From Typha latifolia (taxonomy: Eukaryota; Streptophyta; Magnoliopsida; Poales; Typhaceae), in the NCBI GenBank assembly GCA_019914945.1, contig CM034113.1, forward strand, positions 1,736,001 to 1,800,000: a DNA stretch of 64,000 bases. The letters run 5' to 3'. Of this stretch, positions 1-13,172 are shown piece by piece. The position numbers and the translations under genes were made by a program. A model generated the notes under the pieces. That model was not told the origin of the DNA, ran no database searches, and was given only the letters and a program-made list of their open reading frames with translations. Each line of letters opens with the position of its first letter. Positions within the stretch are counted from its first letter, which is position 1.

Positions 1-808
1 TTGTTGCCCTTGGAGATTTAAGCCAATACACTTTACCATTGCAAAACTATTCAAAAGTTTGTATTTGTATGTAGCACTGTGGTCTCAACTTTCAAACATA
101 AATAGGAATTTGAAGTCTTCTGAATGAGTAAATCACTATTGAGCATATCTGTATCAATCATTTGTGTTAATACTTCTAATAGTAATTCTCAAAACCTTTC
201 ATCTACATTACAGCATAAACTAAAGTTCTTAGACCACTAAACAATTTCTTTTCGTGGCATGTTAAAATGGTAATTGTTCTTACTTCCTACTTTCTTTTCT
301 TCCTCATGCGTGTTTGAGTAAAATGGTCTAGAGGTGATTAATTTATCACTTCAACAATGGTTAGCAAGCAACAGATGCAATTGCATAGGCAGCAGCATAT
401 GTGAATTGATACTTTATATGACCCACGAAAACTGATATGAGCAAGTTAAGTATGAATATAAGAAACACAGACACTTGAGAACTTTAGCCATGTCATATTG
501 GATCTAATACGTACTGCGTACTTCATAGATAGATAATTCTAGGATGGTTCCTTTTTGAAAAGCTTTAGCCATATCGTATCTGATTTTTTCTTGGAAAAAG
601 GACACTTCTAAAATACTTCTATGATATTTCTTAGATACTTTTAAAAGTTCAAATCATGGATGGCCGTGCTAGTGGCGTACCGGCATGTGGCATGAGGGGT
701 GCCGCATGACACCTCTCCTAGTAGCTTCGCCGCTCGCCATTTACCTCATTGTCGAGTTTGCCGTCGTTGATTGCCGCTTGCACTCCTGTCGAGTGCCCTA
801 GCCCGAGG

Positions 809-882
<74 letters not shown>

Positions 883-2167
883 GGGTCGGTCGTTGAAAAA
901 CTTAAGTTGTGGATCCGACAGGGATGCGAGCAGTGCGAGCTCGGGCTGTGGCGAGTTGGCGACGGTGAAGGGTGAAGGTGAGTAGTACCTTACCTTTCTA
1001 TCTTTCTCTTATGACAGGGCCAGCAAGTGCCGCGGCACGTGCTATGCAGGTGGTGGTTGGCACGACTATCGTTAGTTCAAATACAAGTCAATGATACGAA
1101 TCAGCTTGATCCGATTTGTATTGATTTCTAGACAGATTCGAGGATGGAACTTTTGAGGGCGATTCTGTCAGATGTCCTGCTGAATTTGGATATGTCATTG
1201 CTCTTGAAGAGACTTTTCAACGAATCCAAGATCTCAAGGTTTGATCGGTTACATCTTGAAATATCGACCAAACGTTCAGTTAGGATATATTCTGGACAGT
1301 CAAATAAGAGAAGATGAGGGAGAAGATATTGAACCTTAGGGACAGGGGTGGTGCGGCTAGACGAAGGGCGTTTCGGCGATCAAGGATGGTAGCCTAGAAG
1401 GGGACGAGATCGATCTGAAAGAAGAGGCGATGATGGTTGATGGGAGGGAGGAAGGGGAAGTTGAGGCCGATGGCCAAGTTGAGAGGGGAAAAAGTAGGGG
1501 GCTGATAGAGTTTGAATCGGAAGAAGCTTTAAATATGAAAGTTCTAGATCATGACGTCACCAATCTTATCCAACTGGTTTCCTAATATTTGGACATCTGA
1601 TAAATATTTTCTGAATATTTTTCTGAAACTACATAGAACTAGATTTAGCTAATTAAACAACTTCTAACCTACTCATAAGCCAATAAGATAAATAAGATAA
1701 ATAGACTCGATCTATCGAGCCTAATGTCCCCCATAATGCGATCCAATCTGACCCAACTCGCATAGGTCAAATTAGAATTTTTACTGTTAGATTAAGATGG
1801 TTCCTTTTGCAAAAGTTGACCCTAGAAGTGATTAATTATGCATTATTAATTTGAAATTTGAATCTAATCAATGTTTTAGATTCCATGCCACAAATGCATA
1901 ATCAACTCACGATTTTTAGATCAATTTCTTTTTGTACTAATATAAGTGTTTACAAATTTTCTATAAATGATTACCTTTGCTGTAGCTTAAGTATATATTA
2001 TCACAAGCTATAACAACAACTACAACAACAACAACAAATATTGATTATATACACAAGCATACACAAATATATCCTGATTTATAATATATTTATTATGGAG
2101 TCAAATTTTCTATTATCATTTTATATATGACAATGAATTTTAATGATTTCTTCTCTTTAATGTCCAG
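1..2167 (+). other. Upstream intron of the flippase gene, no exon recognised
   Basis: No flippase exon is recognisable before the acceptor at 2166-2167, so this stretch is read as intron, provided the upstream exons lie before base 1. It is AT-rich except for a GC-rich pocket at about 650-1510 that contains a GA microsatellite and looks inserted. Bases 1690-1760 resemble 55265-55335 (shared ATAGACTCGATCTAT core), a dispersed repeat. Confidence 0.5.
812..880. repeat. (GA)n microsatellite, about 69 bp
   Basis: Uninterrupted GA dinucleotide tract inside the GC-rich pocket of the upstream flippase intron. An open frame runs through it (749-985) only because (GA)n reads as alternating Arg-Glu; it is not a gene. 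Confidence 0.97.
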
Positions 2168-5035
2168 GGCAGCAGATACGGACCTATATTGATGCGGTGG
2201 AACAATATGCTCAGTTAGGACTACGTACCCTTGTTTTGGGTTGGCGTGAGTTGCAAGAAGATGAATACAGAGAATGGTCACGTATGTTTAAGGAAGCCAA
2301 TAGTACATTAGTTGATAGGGAGGTATTTCACAATTCACATTTCAGTTTAGCTATGATTTGTTTGTTACAAATTAAAGGAAAATAGTCTAATAATTCAATA
2401 TCATTGTTATCTAGTGGAAAATTGCTGAGGTTTGCCAAAGGTTAGAGCTTGACCTTGAGATTCTTGGAGTCACTGCAATAGAGGATCGTCTTCAGGTATG
2501 TCTTTCTTCTCGCTGAGGGATAGATTTTCTTTTTAGGTACTTGCTGAGGGATACATTTACTTTTTAAAATTATAAAACTTTCTTAGACAGCATATTTACA
2601 TGCCTCTATATATGTATGCTTGTTTACCTATTCTTTCTTGGTCCTTCCTTTGTTCTGGATAGGAGGGTGTGCCAGAAACTATCGAAATACTGAGGCAGGC
2701 AGGGATCAACTTTTGGATGTTGACGGGTGATAAACAAAGTACAGCAATCCAAGTTGCACTCCAGTGCAATTTCATTTCCTCAGGTAGTGTGCTAGTTTTC
2801 ACATCCGTCTTACTAATATTAACTAAAACTTCATTCATTATGATAGATTTGGCAAGTGTAGCACCGAAGCAACTGGAGTTTAATATGCCATCTGGCAAAA
2901 ATGAGACATAAGGATGTGTTCTATATTTTCCTCTAGAGACTAACTCTGATGGATAATTTATAATGACTTAACTTTAAGCGAGTCTTCTATCACTTAATTT
3001 GCAGTGTATCTCCTGTCATAGATTGTTTCTTGTAGGTTGTGTTCTAAATGAATCAAAGTCTTCAATATGGTTGCTTGATGTGGAAGATTATCTAAAACAT
3101 GACCATTCTAAGCGGCTCGATTTGGGTAGTGGTAATAGACATAATGGATAAAGGACTTCCCATTAAATTGGATGACTCTTTCAGGGTGGTCAGCCTTTGT
3201 TTCTTCCAAATAAAATGACTAGATATTTATTTGACTACATTTTACTCAATTTCTATTCTTTCCTGGTTAAACAACAAATTTTGTTTGATATAGATATCCT
3301 CCACATTTACAGTGCCTCAAAATAAAGTTGGTCAAATAAACTACTAATGGAAGAACAACTATAAGCATTAATGCTGACATCAACTTTAAAAGAGATTGAG
3401 ATTTGCATTAGTCCTGTTCACATGCTGAGCAGGTACAGAATATTTTACTATAGTGTCAAAGCTTAAGAACTTTCAAATAGTATCATTCCATAGAGTTATT
3501 TTGAATTTTTGATTGTCTATTATATTTTAAGGTTACATTTTCCCTTGATGTTTATTGTGTTAACATTTGTTTCAGAGGAACTAGTTGCAAGTCTTGTTCT
3601 TTTCATTGAAAGATGCACAAGTTACATTCTTTTCACCATTTTCATCTTCTGGCAATAAATGCATTCTTTGGTAATGTACTCATCATAATTTAAATAATTG
3701 AATTAACATACTAATTTATTGGTATTCATTTTAGAGCCTAAAGGACAACTTTTGTTTATTAATGGCAAAACTGAGGATGAAGTGGCTAGAAGCTTAGAGA
3801 GGGTATTGCTCACAATGAGAATAACATCTTCAGAACCTAAGGTAATTCGCTATTATTCTCTCTGTACTGCTGTGCTGTCAGGAATTCTACTGTCCAGGAC
3901 ATGGATGCTTCCTGGATTTGGAGTCATCCTGATGTGGTTATTCATTTGAAACAGGACTTGGCATTTGTTGTGGATGGTTGGGCCCTTGAAATTATTCTTA
4001 AGCAGTATAAAGAAGCTTTCACTGAATTGGCAATTCTCTCAAGAACAGCAATATGCTGTCGTGTGACACCTTCACAGAAAGCTCAGGTACTTTCTTTGCC
4101 ACATTGTTCCTAGACATGATTAGATCATCAAAGATATCTCATTTACTTATTTCATATTCTTCTCTTTATCGTTCATGTTAACCATGATTAATAGTCTTTA
4201 TTCACTGTATGCTTTTCCAACTGAATTGTCAAATCTTAAGGATGACCATTTGCAGAATATGATGCAAAACTCATAACTGTGCTTTTAATTCTATCATTTT
4301 ATGAGGCAATATTATCTAAAAGAATTCCAATTGGCATACTTGTTGATTACCTTGTTGATTGTTCATACCGTCGTAAACTTTGTATTTATGATGTATCAAT
4401 GAAAAAACATTTATTAAGTATGTGCGCTTCTTTTGATTTTTCATATCCTCATAAGCCTATGGTGTTGGAGTATGAGAGAGAATCTCAATGGCATATGAGG
4501 TTTGCCAACTTTGCCTCGTGTTGGCATTCACTTGACCATGTTGATTGCCAACTTGTTGTGTTACAACAAGTAAATCTTTATTATCACTGTTTGCAACTAG
4601 TTTGTGTTGAGCAACAAGGCCTGTGTGTCTCAGCATATCTTGTGCCACTCATTTGCCTATGGACAACTAACACACCTTGTACTGAGCAAACATTGTGTGA
4701 AGTTTCATCCAAGTCTTGCAGTTCAGTCTTGTTCGATCCAATACTGCTGTAATAACAATTTAAAAGAATTTGTTTTAGATTCAATGCTAAATTTAACTTG
4801 AATACAACTTGTACCTAACATCTATTGTGCATAAATTTATGATAAACTCTTGGTTCAAAGCAAGGCTTCAAGCATCGGGATCAAGGATGGCCATGCCACA
4901 GGCACGGACTGCGTCGTCCACTGGTCGGCACGACACGTGCTGCGAAACTTGTCGGTTATGTCGTAAGAGAGGGAGAGAAAAAGATAAGAAACTACTCACC
5001 TTCACCCTTCACAGCTCACCGTTACTGCTCGCTTA
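945..5035. repeat. Inverted GC-rich repeat arms (about 945-1050 and 4885-5035)
   Basis: The arm near 965-1050 reads GGTGAAGGGTGAAGGTGAGT, followed by a pyrimidine-rich run and a GCACGTG-containing core. The reverse complement of 4885-5035 carries the same order of blocks. The arms lie about 4 kb apart in inverted orientation and both are inside flippase introns; the exons between them are intact. They look like two insertions of one GC-rich repeat family rather than ends of one element. Confidence 0.55.
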
Positions 5036-5247
5036 AAGAAGTTGTAAAATATTTTTTGGGTCAAAGGGTGTGTGTAGTAAAAAGAAAGTTTAGAGAGTAT
5101 GCAGAAAATGATGATAATTCATGAGGTCTAAGTGGAATTATTCTATAATATATACTAATATAGCATATATAAGTTTTTTAATAATGATTTACCTCCATAA
5201 CAACAAATAATCACCAATTAACTATATATATGTATATGTATATGTAT

Positions 5248-5278
<31 letters not shown>

Positions 5279-8200
5279 CACTAACTAGTACTGGGTTCCT
5301 AATGGAGAGAGAAAAAAGGGGAAAAAAAGAAGAGAAGAAAGAGAAGGAGAGCACGTCCTATCTACTCTCATGAGTCTCCCTCTCTTACTTTCTCTCTTTT
5401 TAGCTCTTATTAATGAGGACATCAAAATTGACAGATCTAACTCTTTATCAGCCAATTTTTGGGACCATGGTTTGTTGTTGTTGTAGTAGCTATGATTAAC
5501 ACCCGCCACTAAACACGTGTTGCTCACATGGGTAGAACCCACGCGATTATCACGTGACCTGCTGGTCAATGTCTCAACACAATATATAAACGAAAAATCT
5601 ACATTTTCATAAATAATACAGACAAGAAGCCCATAACACCAAGGTCACAATAAACCCAAAATACATATTCATAACCAAAAATATGATAAAGCCCACGCAG
5701 GAGCTACAAACCATTTAGCTTAATTTACATGAATAAACTAAGAATAAGAATAAGAATTAGAAAAAGAAGACTCAAGCCAGTCTTTGCCAAATCTGACACG
5801 AACTCCGGCTCATCTACTAATTTGAAAATATTTCCACCAGAAAGTGGTGAGCATAAAGCCCAACAAGTTTCTACTTCTATAGTCTAAAAGTAGTGCTATA
5901 AATGATGCAACAATAAGTAAATATGAATATGCTCATCATAATCAAATCAATGCATCAGCTATTAATAACCTACCATGCAATCAACCTGGACTATCAAGTC
6001 CTCAAACTTGAGCTCACATTGAGCTTCGCCCATAGGTCATGTCAATACCGCACTACATAATATACATCATCTCAGACTAATAAGTCTGCAACATAGGCTC
6101 ATGCAGAGCTATGCCCGAAGGCCACATCAATCCTCATATCCGACCATACACATACCCCAAGGGAGGGTAGACCCTAGCAGTAGAATCGTCAGCCCATTAC
6201 TCGACGAACAGCATGACTGACGGCACAGGCCACGAGGGCGCCGAAGGAAGCCACCGGGGGCATCCTCGCGAAGAGGGGGAGCTCACCGAACCGGCGCGGC
6301 AAGGCACGAAACTGCCGGCCGGCCGGATCACGGCGAGACCGAGAGGGGAGAGTTTCGGACAAGAAAACTAAAAAAAAAATTAATTAATTACAGATCCGAC
6401 TTACCTGGAGGATGAGGCAGCTCCGGCGCTTCGATCCATGGGGTTAGCGGTGCCGGCGGCGCTCCGGCGCGGCGGGAAGGAGATGGGTGGGGAGTGAGCT
6501 GGCGGGGAGAAGGAAGAAAAACAAAAGAAAGGAAGGAAAGAGGGAGAAGAAGAAAAGAGAGGGAAAGGGGCGCATATGCCCGGCATGTGCGCGCCATTTT
6601 TTTTTTTTTTTTTCTGGTTGTTACACACGGCATGTTCTCTCTCTTTCCCCACTAATTTTCCTGCTGAAATAAAAAATGTTTTAGCAAATTAGTTTGTTAC
6701 GCTACACTTTCCTATGTAGTTTTAGTTACTTAATATTGTCACTAGTTTTATCTTCAGTTCTTCACCGTCTTAATATTATGCTTTGATGTATAATCTTACT
6801 AGTCTATTCATAGTTGAATTAATTGGAGTTAGTGAATTACTTACGGCAGTTTTACATTTGTATTTTCTCTAGTGATGATAGAATTGATGTCAAATTATTA
6901 ATTTGCAATAGGAGAAATTACAATTATTGAACATGTTTTACCATATATTATAAGGATAATTCATACTTAAACTCTCTAACCTATCACTATTTTTCACATA
7001 CATTCACTGAACTTTTTTGTTATTTATATATACTCTCAAAACTAAGAAAAATATCTATATATACCTCTTTGAACTAAGAAAAGAAGTAACTATGCAGACA
7101 TCTAAACTAAATATGAGCTTTCTTCGTAGTATGAAATAATCCTTTTGTAGGAAAATGTGCTTTAGTTTAGGAGAATATAAGTTTATCGACATATAGATGT
7201 ACAAACATATAACATACAAGTATATTTTGTTGTGTGTGTATGTGTGTTTGTGCAAACATACATTCACTGAACTTTTTTGTTATTTATATATACTCTCAAA
7301 ACTAAGAAAAATATTTATTTATACCCCTTTTAACTAAGAAAAGAAGTAACTATGCAGACATTTAAACCAAATATGAGCTTTCTTCATAGTATGAAATAAT
7401 CCTTGTTTAGGAAAATGTGCTTTAGTTTAGGAGAATATAAGTTTATCGACATATAGATGTACAGACATATAACATACAGGTATATTTTCTTGTGTGTGTA
7501 TGTGTGTTTGTGCACGTGCGTATTTATGTCAACAATTAACTGACCTGTACATAATTATGCAGCTTGTTGAGCTTCTAAAATCTTGTGATTACCGAACTTT
7601 GGCAATTGGTGATGGTGGGAATGATGTAAGGATGATACAGCAGGCAGATATTGGTGTAGGGATTAGCGGTAGAGAGGGGCTCCAAGCTGCAAGGGCGGCA
7701 GACTATAGAATTGGAAGTAAGTTTTTCAATGATTTTGTCCTTTTAGATTCATTGACATAATTTAATTTCATAAGTTTTTCAATGATTTTGTCCTTTCAGA
7801 TTCATTGTCGTAATTTAATTCACTCTGTATAAGATGTATGGTGTTGCAATTCTTTTGGCCAGCAGGCATTTTCATATATTGGATTTAGTGTTTCTGAAAT
7901 TTTCTGTTATTCAATGTTGCTTAGGATATTATCATTTGTTTGGGAAGCTAAATATATTTCATTTTATTTATTAAATAATAATACTGGAGTTATATCTGTA
8001 TCTTTATATCAGGTTGATCAGATACAGTCTATAGTTTATACATCAGAATTTTGATTTCACCTTACAAATTGAGTTGAAGGAGATTAGTATTTAGAAGCAA
8101 ATAGTAGTTGTTATTGTACAACATCTTATTCTTTCTGCTTCTTAGTGTTGTAAAAGTTTGCAATACATGTGTCAATGGAAGCCTATCCTATTGTGACATT

Positions 8201-11200
8201 CTAATATGCTTGAGACCTCTATATGAAGTAAATGGTCATGTTAGCCTTTTGTTAGATGGTTTCCACTCACACATTCTGTTGTGCGTTCATCATGTTCTTT
8301 TGTATATTAAAGTTCACTATGCTAAGGGTCACCTTATTTAGGTGTTAGAATATCTATTGGAACCTAGATTTATGCCATAAAATTATAAAATAATATTTCT
8401 AAGGTGCTAATTTTAACTTTTTATTTATTATCTTCCTCAGATAAAATCTACTAGTATAATTTGATAACTTTGCCCTCCTAATAAAAATTTCTGGCTCCAC
8501 CAGATGGTGGAGAGATGTCCAACGAATATCCTTCTACGATAAGTTACTATGATTTACTATCTTTTGCGTTTATTCTTGACTGTTGTATCTACTTGTGATG
8601 TATAACCAATACTCCATATTTCAAGAGATTCACAGGCATTATGTAAACATTTCTGACTCCAGCATAATTATAAATGATATATATATATATATTTCAACTT
8701 ATTGAGTTTTGTACCTATTGAAGTTACTTGCTGAAGTTAGCATGTGGTGATACTTTTCCTTTGTTTTCCTATTGTTTTTAGGTTTGGCTCCATTCATGCT
8801 GTATCTAAGTTCAATTGTTGATGGATATTTTGCAAAATAAGTTTGCCTAGTTCTTTTCAGGATAATTTGTTTTTAAGCTACAATTTGTGTGCAAGAACAG
8901 TGTGTAGAAGTTTCTTAGAAAAAATTATTCCATATTTGCACTTAGCCCAGCAGCAGCTGTACCACTGATAGAGTGACAGTAATTTTCCTCTCTAGGACCA
9001 TTCATTCAAATGCAGTATATTGGGACATTGGAGTTCAATGGAACAAATAAACATGCTAAGTAGCCTAAATTTAGATGTTTGCCTAGTTATATATCTGTAA
9101 AGATGAAAAAAATTTCTTACCAGATTTCTGTTTTGAGGTTGTAACGTTAGAATTATTAACCCTTTTATGAACAAAATTTTATGCAAGTACAGGAAATAGA
9201 ACGGGCCAAAGTGGAGAAGTGCCTTAGTGATGTGACCCTTGTGTAAATCCCTTTAGCCAGGAATGGTTAGTGGATCAGAATGCTACAAAGGTTGATTCTT
9301 AGATGAGGATGTTAAGGTTGATAAGTAGTGTCAATAGGAAAGATACAATAAAGAATTAATAATTATAATATCAAAGCTGCATGGTTTGAACTTTGAAGTT
9401 CCATCTGAAACTGATGCATATTGCATAAAATGTATGGCAACACCCAACCTAAAACTACAGTGAAACCACTAGCTCCAAAACCAGCTGCCCTGCTTATTTT
9501 TGAGGTGAATAGTGTGTCTTGATTGAGCTGCAATGGGCTCAGTAACAAATGTTTGCCTATAGTTCAAATTTCAGGTTGAATTTGACATAAATCCATCCCA
9601 AATCTGACAGTAGCAAGTCTATTACAATGATCTGTTATATCTAATGTAATACAATAAAAAATGAAAAGAAGATGATCCAATGCAGACAATTCCAGGCTAG
9701 ATCTTCACTGAATTTGATCCATTTCATTTTGCTTCTCTTTCCCTCTGCCGCCTGACAGGCTGACAATATAATTCACTTTCTTGACTTCAACATGTACTCA
9801 AATCATTCATTAGCGCAACAACAACTCTCTCTTACACACAATCCTTAGAGGCTGACAATAGAATCCACTATGCGCCCCTCAATGCTTAAAGGGACAAGTC
9901 TAAAGTTCCATTCAAATGATAAAGAATGCCTCTTTAATGAATTTGGTACTTATTCCTAGATACGAATACAAAGAATGTTGAAAGGTTACTTTTCAAAATG
10001 TGTCGGTAGTTCTCTTTTTTCTGAGTCAATATTAGATCTTTGAGACAAGTGAGAAAGTAAGGGCAAATTCAGACAAGCATGAACATAACCAATGTACTGT
10101 ACATACTACTGCTTCTATTACCAGGTAAATGGTCAAATATTTTACCGAAAATCTTCCCTTCTACATTCATAAGGTTCTGTTTGCACTTTAGTACAAGTAT
10201 ACAAGTTCTTTTTCCCGTGGTAATGGAAGAGATTTGAGAATGTATTGAAAACCTATAGATGCAATAAGTAATGCTTAAAGTTCGCCTAGGGACCTTGTGT
10301 ATCTGGTGTAACTGTTGTTGTATTTATCCTGTTCTTTTGTGATCGAAGGAGGCATCCTTTGGGACTTGAGTCTTTTGTACCTCTGATATGTGAAAGAACT
10401 AGATTTAGCTTGTCCATGCTCATGGTGATGTCTTACAAATAAAAAATTGTATGCTACAGAATGTCATCAACAATGAAAAGATAGCTGACATGCTCTATTA
10501 ACTAAGAATGGACATGGTTTTACTCTAGCAATTGCCAGTGGTGTCTCAAGATTCATCTTGGTTTAAGATTAAAGTACTAAACTAGGTTTAGATTGCTTCT
10601 AGAATCTTTCACATAAAATAATTGATTTTAACTGCTAAATTATGGCATTTCAAAGTTCTGTTATGTAAATGTTTTGAAGCAATGCAGGATATCTATCATT
10701 TTTTTCTATGTTTCCTGCAATTTACTTTTTGCATGCATCAAGGCGGAGGGGTGTTTGGATATTTTATATTCTGAAACAGAGGCACTATATGTGTTTGTCT
10801 GTCTACTCAGCTTAGTGTGTTCTGTGCTTTAGTTTACTTCTTTGAAAAGATATACGAAAACTAATCTTTTTTACCATGAGATATAATATATTTCGTTGTT
10901 CACTGTGGCGCTATTGCAGAGTTTAGGTTTCTGAAAAGGTTGATACTTGTTCATGGGCGGTATTCATACAATCGTACAGCATTTCTTTCACAATATTCTT
11001 TCTACAAGTCGCTATTGATATGTTTTATACAGATTCTGTAAGTTCTGTCTTTAGTTCATTTTTTCTGTCTTGGTAGTGAAAAGTTGCTACTTAATCTCTT
11101 GCATTTATGTTCAATGCTCCTGATAGTCTTGCTTTAAAGTGGTAAGTATCTCATATTATTAGTACTGATATTGGATTCTTTGTAGCTTTTCCTTTTTCTC

Positions 11201-13172
11201 AGGCATCTCTGGAACTAGCTTATTCAATTCTGTGAGTCTGATGGCTTACAATGTCTTCTACACCAGTATACCTGTTATGGCTAGTATTCTTGACAAGGAC
11301 TTGTCAGAAAAGACAGTGATGCAACATCCTCAGATTCTTATTTATTGTCAAGCTGGAAGGTAAGAGAAGAAGCTCCTTTCTGTTCATGTCAGCTGTATTA
11401 GTCACATTAAGCTATTTGCTCTTTTGCCCTCTACTGTGTTTCTTTGAATACAAAAAACATATGCTTAAATTTTGTGGGGTCCACTTAACTTGGTTATCAT
11501 TGCAGGCTTATCAATCCAAGTACTTTTGCTGGATGGTTTGGACGATCTCTGTACCATGTAAGTAAATATTTGATTATGCTCTGAATCAATCTTCACATGA
11601 TTTTTGGCAGATCCATTTTTGTGATCCTGTTACTCAGCAATATTGGCTGTCACACAATTCTTTCAAGTTTGTACCTGCCCGAACAAAGTTACAGGAAGAG
11701 CTTTGTTTGCCTTAAATTTGGATAAATCCTAGTACTAGTTTAGGAATTTGTGTGTGTGTTTACTCCTATGTTTAACAATGTTCTGCTATTATAATTATGA
11801 GCTCTTTATCACTTAAGGTACATTCTAAATCCATGACTATTTCATATGCTCAAATGATAAACAAAAATATACACAGAAAATGTGATTCAAATTGTATGTT
11901 ATTAGATTTATTAACATACAATTATGACTCAGCCACCCTTGCCTTAATGTAGTTTCGCATAAATCATATTTCCACTTGTTCCTACTTTGGGGTCGTACGA
12001 CAGTACCATGGCTTTTGTAAGTTTGGTTTAGCAACTGCTTTCAGTTTTTGTGCATATTTCCTTCTTATTAGCTACTTCTGTCTTATATCATTTAACTTAT
12101 TTGGGCTACTGAGCAGGTTTTGTCTCATTTTTTTTTAATAGATGTGTCAATCTTGAATGCTTCCTTGACACATTGGCTTTGTCGATTTTTTCTGTAAACA
12201 TATGTGATACCTTCATCCAAATATTAATCGATTTCATTTAAACTCATCATATGGATAATGATGAATGTCTATTTGCACTTAAGAGGCTTATGTGCAAGTC
12301 AACCCGAATATTGATTGTTATATAGTATTGTCTTCTCTAGGCACTCACAGTCTTGTAATTTCAGGCACTCGTCGTTTTCTTAATATCTATTCATGCATAT
12401 GCTGATGAGAAAAGTGAGATGGAAGAGCTATCAATGGTTGCACTCTCCGGATGTATCTGGTTGCAGGCCTTTGTTGTGATGCTGGAGATGAAGTAGGCAT
12501 ATCTGATTGATTGTTATATTGCGAACATTGTCGTTGACTATCATAGTTTGATGCAGAAATATTTCCATTTCTCACCGTATCTTTTACTTTCCATTTTTGC
12601 AGTTCTTTCACACTATTGCAGTTTCTTGCCATATGGGGAAACTTTGTTGCCTTCTATGTCATCAATTTCATAGTGAGTAATATACCATCAGCTGGGATGT
12701 ACACCATCATGTTCCGTCTTTGCGGACAACCTTCATACTGGATAACCATGGTCGTGAGTATCATCTTATGCTCTTCTTCATTTTTTAAGAGCAGTGATAT
12801 ACTTTCCTAGAACTTTGACCATACTTGTTGTTTCAGCTCATTGTTGCAGTAGGGATGGGACCCGTTCTAGCTCTAAAATACTTCAGATATACATACAGAC
12901 CTAGTGCAATCAATATACTTCAGCAGGCTGAGCGGATTCGAGGGCCAATTTATTCCCTGGGAAATCTAGAATCTCAGCTGAAATCAGTGGAAAAGGACAT
13001 TGCATCGTTGTCCCTGAATCAACCCAAGAATAGGAACTCCGTATATGAGCCCTTGCTTTCGGATTCCCCTACAGCTACCAGAAGATCTATAGGACCATCC
13101 ACATTTGATCTTTTCCAGTCTACACAGTCCAGGCTCTCTTCCTCTTACTTACGAAATTGCAAGAATAATTGA
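2168..13172 (+). CDS. ALA2: P4-type phospholipid-transporting ATPase (flippase), ALA2 class, 3' part
   Basis: Moves phospholipids from the outer or lumenal leaflet to the cytosolic leaflet, driven by ATP; plant members act in Golgi, endosomal or plasma membranes with an ALIS beta subunit (family knowledge). Exons I place by reading frame and GT/AG sites: 2168-2322, 2415-2495, 2663-2783, 3735-3841, 3955-4086, 7563-7716, 10920-11037, 11186-11359, 11506-11557, 12365-12492, 12603-12753 and 12837-13172. They join in frame to 568 residues and a stop. Visible P-type motifs are MLTGDK (exon 3), the cytosolic KAQ region (exon 5) and the GDGGND hinge (exon 6); the last exons encode the C-terminal membrane segments and a Ser-rich cytosolic tail with EPLLSDSP. 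The phosphorylation motif DKTGT and the N-terminal half are not in the window: the first exon begins with the last two bases of a codon, so the gene starts upstream. Introns 5 and 6 exceed 3 kb. No break in the visible coding sequence. Confidence 0.93.
5248..5281. repeat. (CA)n-rich microsatellite
   Basis: CA repeats broken once by TATA, preceded by TATATGTATATG. Lies in flippase intron 5. Confidence 0.9.
5470..6625 (-). mobile_element. Probable LTR-retrotransposon remnant in flippase intron 5
   Basis: A block of distinct composition in the 3.5-kb intron 5, becoming GC-rich (CCGGCCGG-type runs) at 6180-6480. On the minus strand its right edge reads TGTAACAACCAG, resembling common Ty3-type LTR starts. 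I found no second LTR, no primer-binding site and no coding domain, and could not fix the left edge or a target duplication. It may be a solo LTR or a fragment. Confidence 0.35.
6997..7516. repeat. Two tandem copies of a 260-bp unit before flippase exon 6
   Basis: CATTCACTGAACTTTTTTGT occurs at 7001 and again at 7261, exactly 260 bp apart, and near-identity continues through the unit to the TGTGTGT tracts near 7250 and 7510. The second copy ends about 45 bp before the exon 6 acceptor. Part of the unit recurs a third time at 19542-19680 as part of the duplicated segment. Confidence 0.93.
7717..7822. repeat. Tandem 54-bp duplication after the exon 6 donor
   Basis: AAGTTTTTCAATGATTTTGT occurs from 7719 and again from about 7773. 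The first copy carries the real donor GTAAGT; in the second the corresponding bases read ATAAGT, so it is not a second donor. The copy of this region at 19880 has only one unit. Confidence 0.9.

Noticed and set aside
749..985. Open frame rich in Arg-Glu across the (GA)n tract
   Set aside because: Created by the dinucleotide repeat; no domain or conserved start.
4279..4752. 157-codon frame in flippase intron 5
   Set aside because: No family signature; sits in an AT-rich intron and not conserved in pattern.
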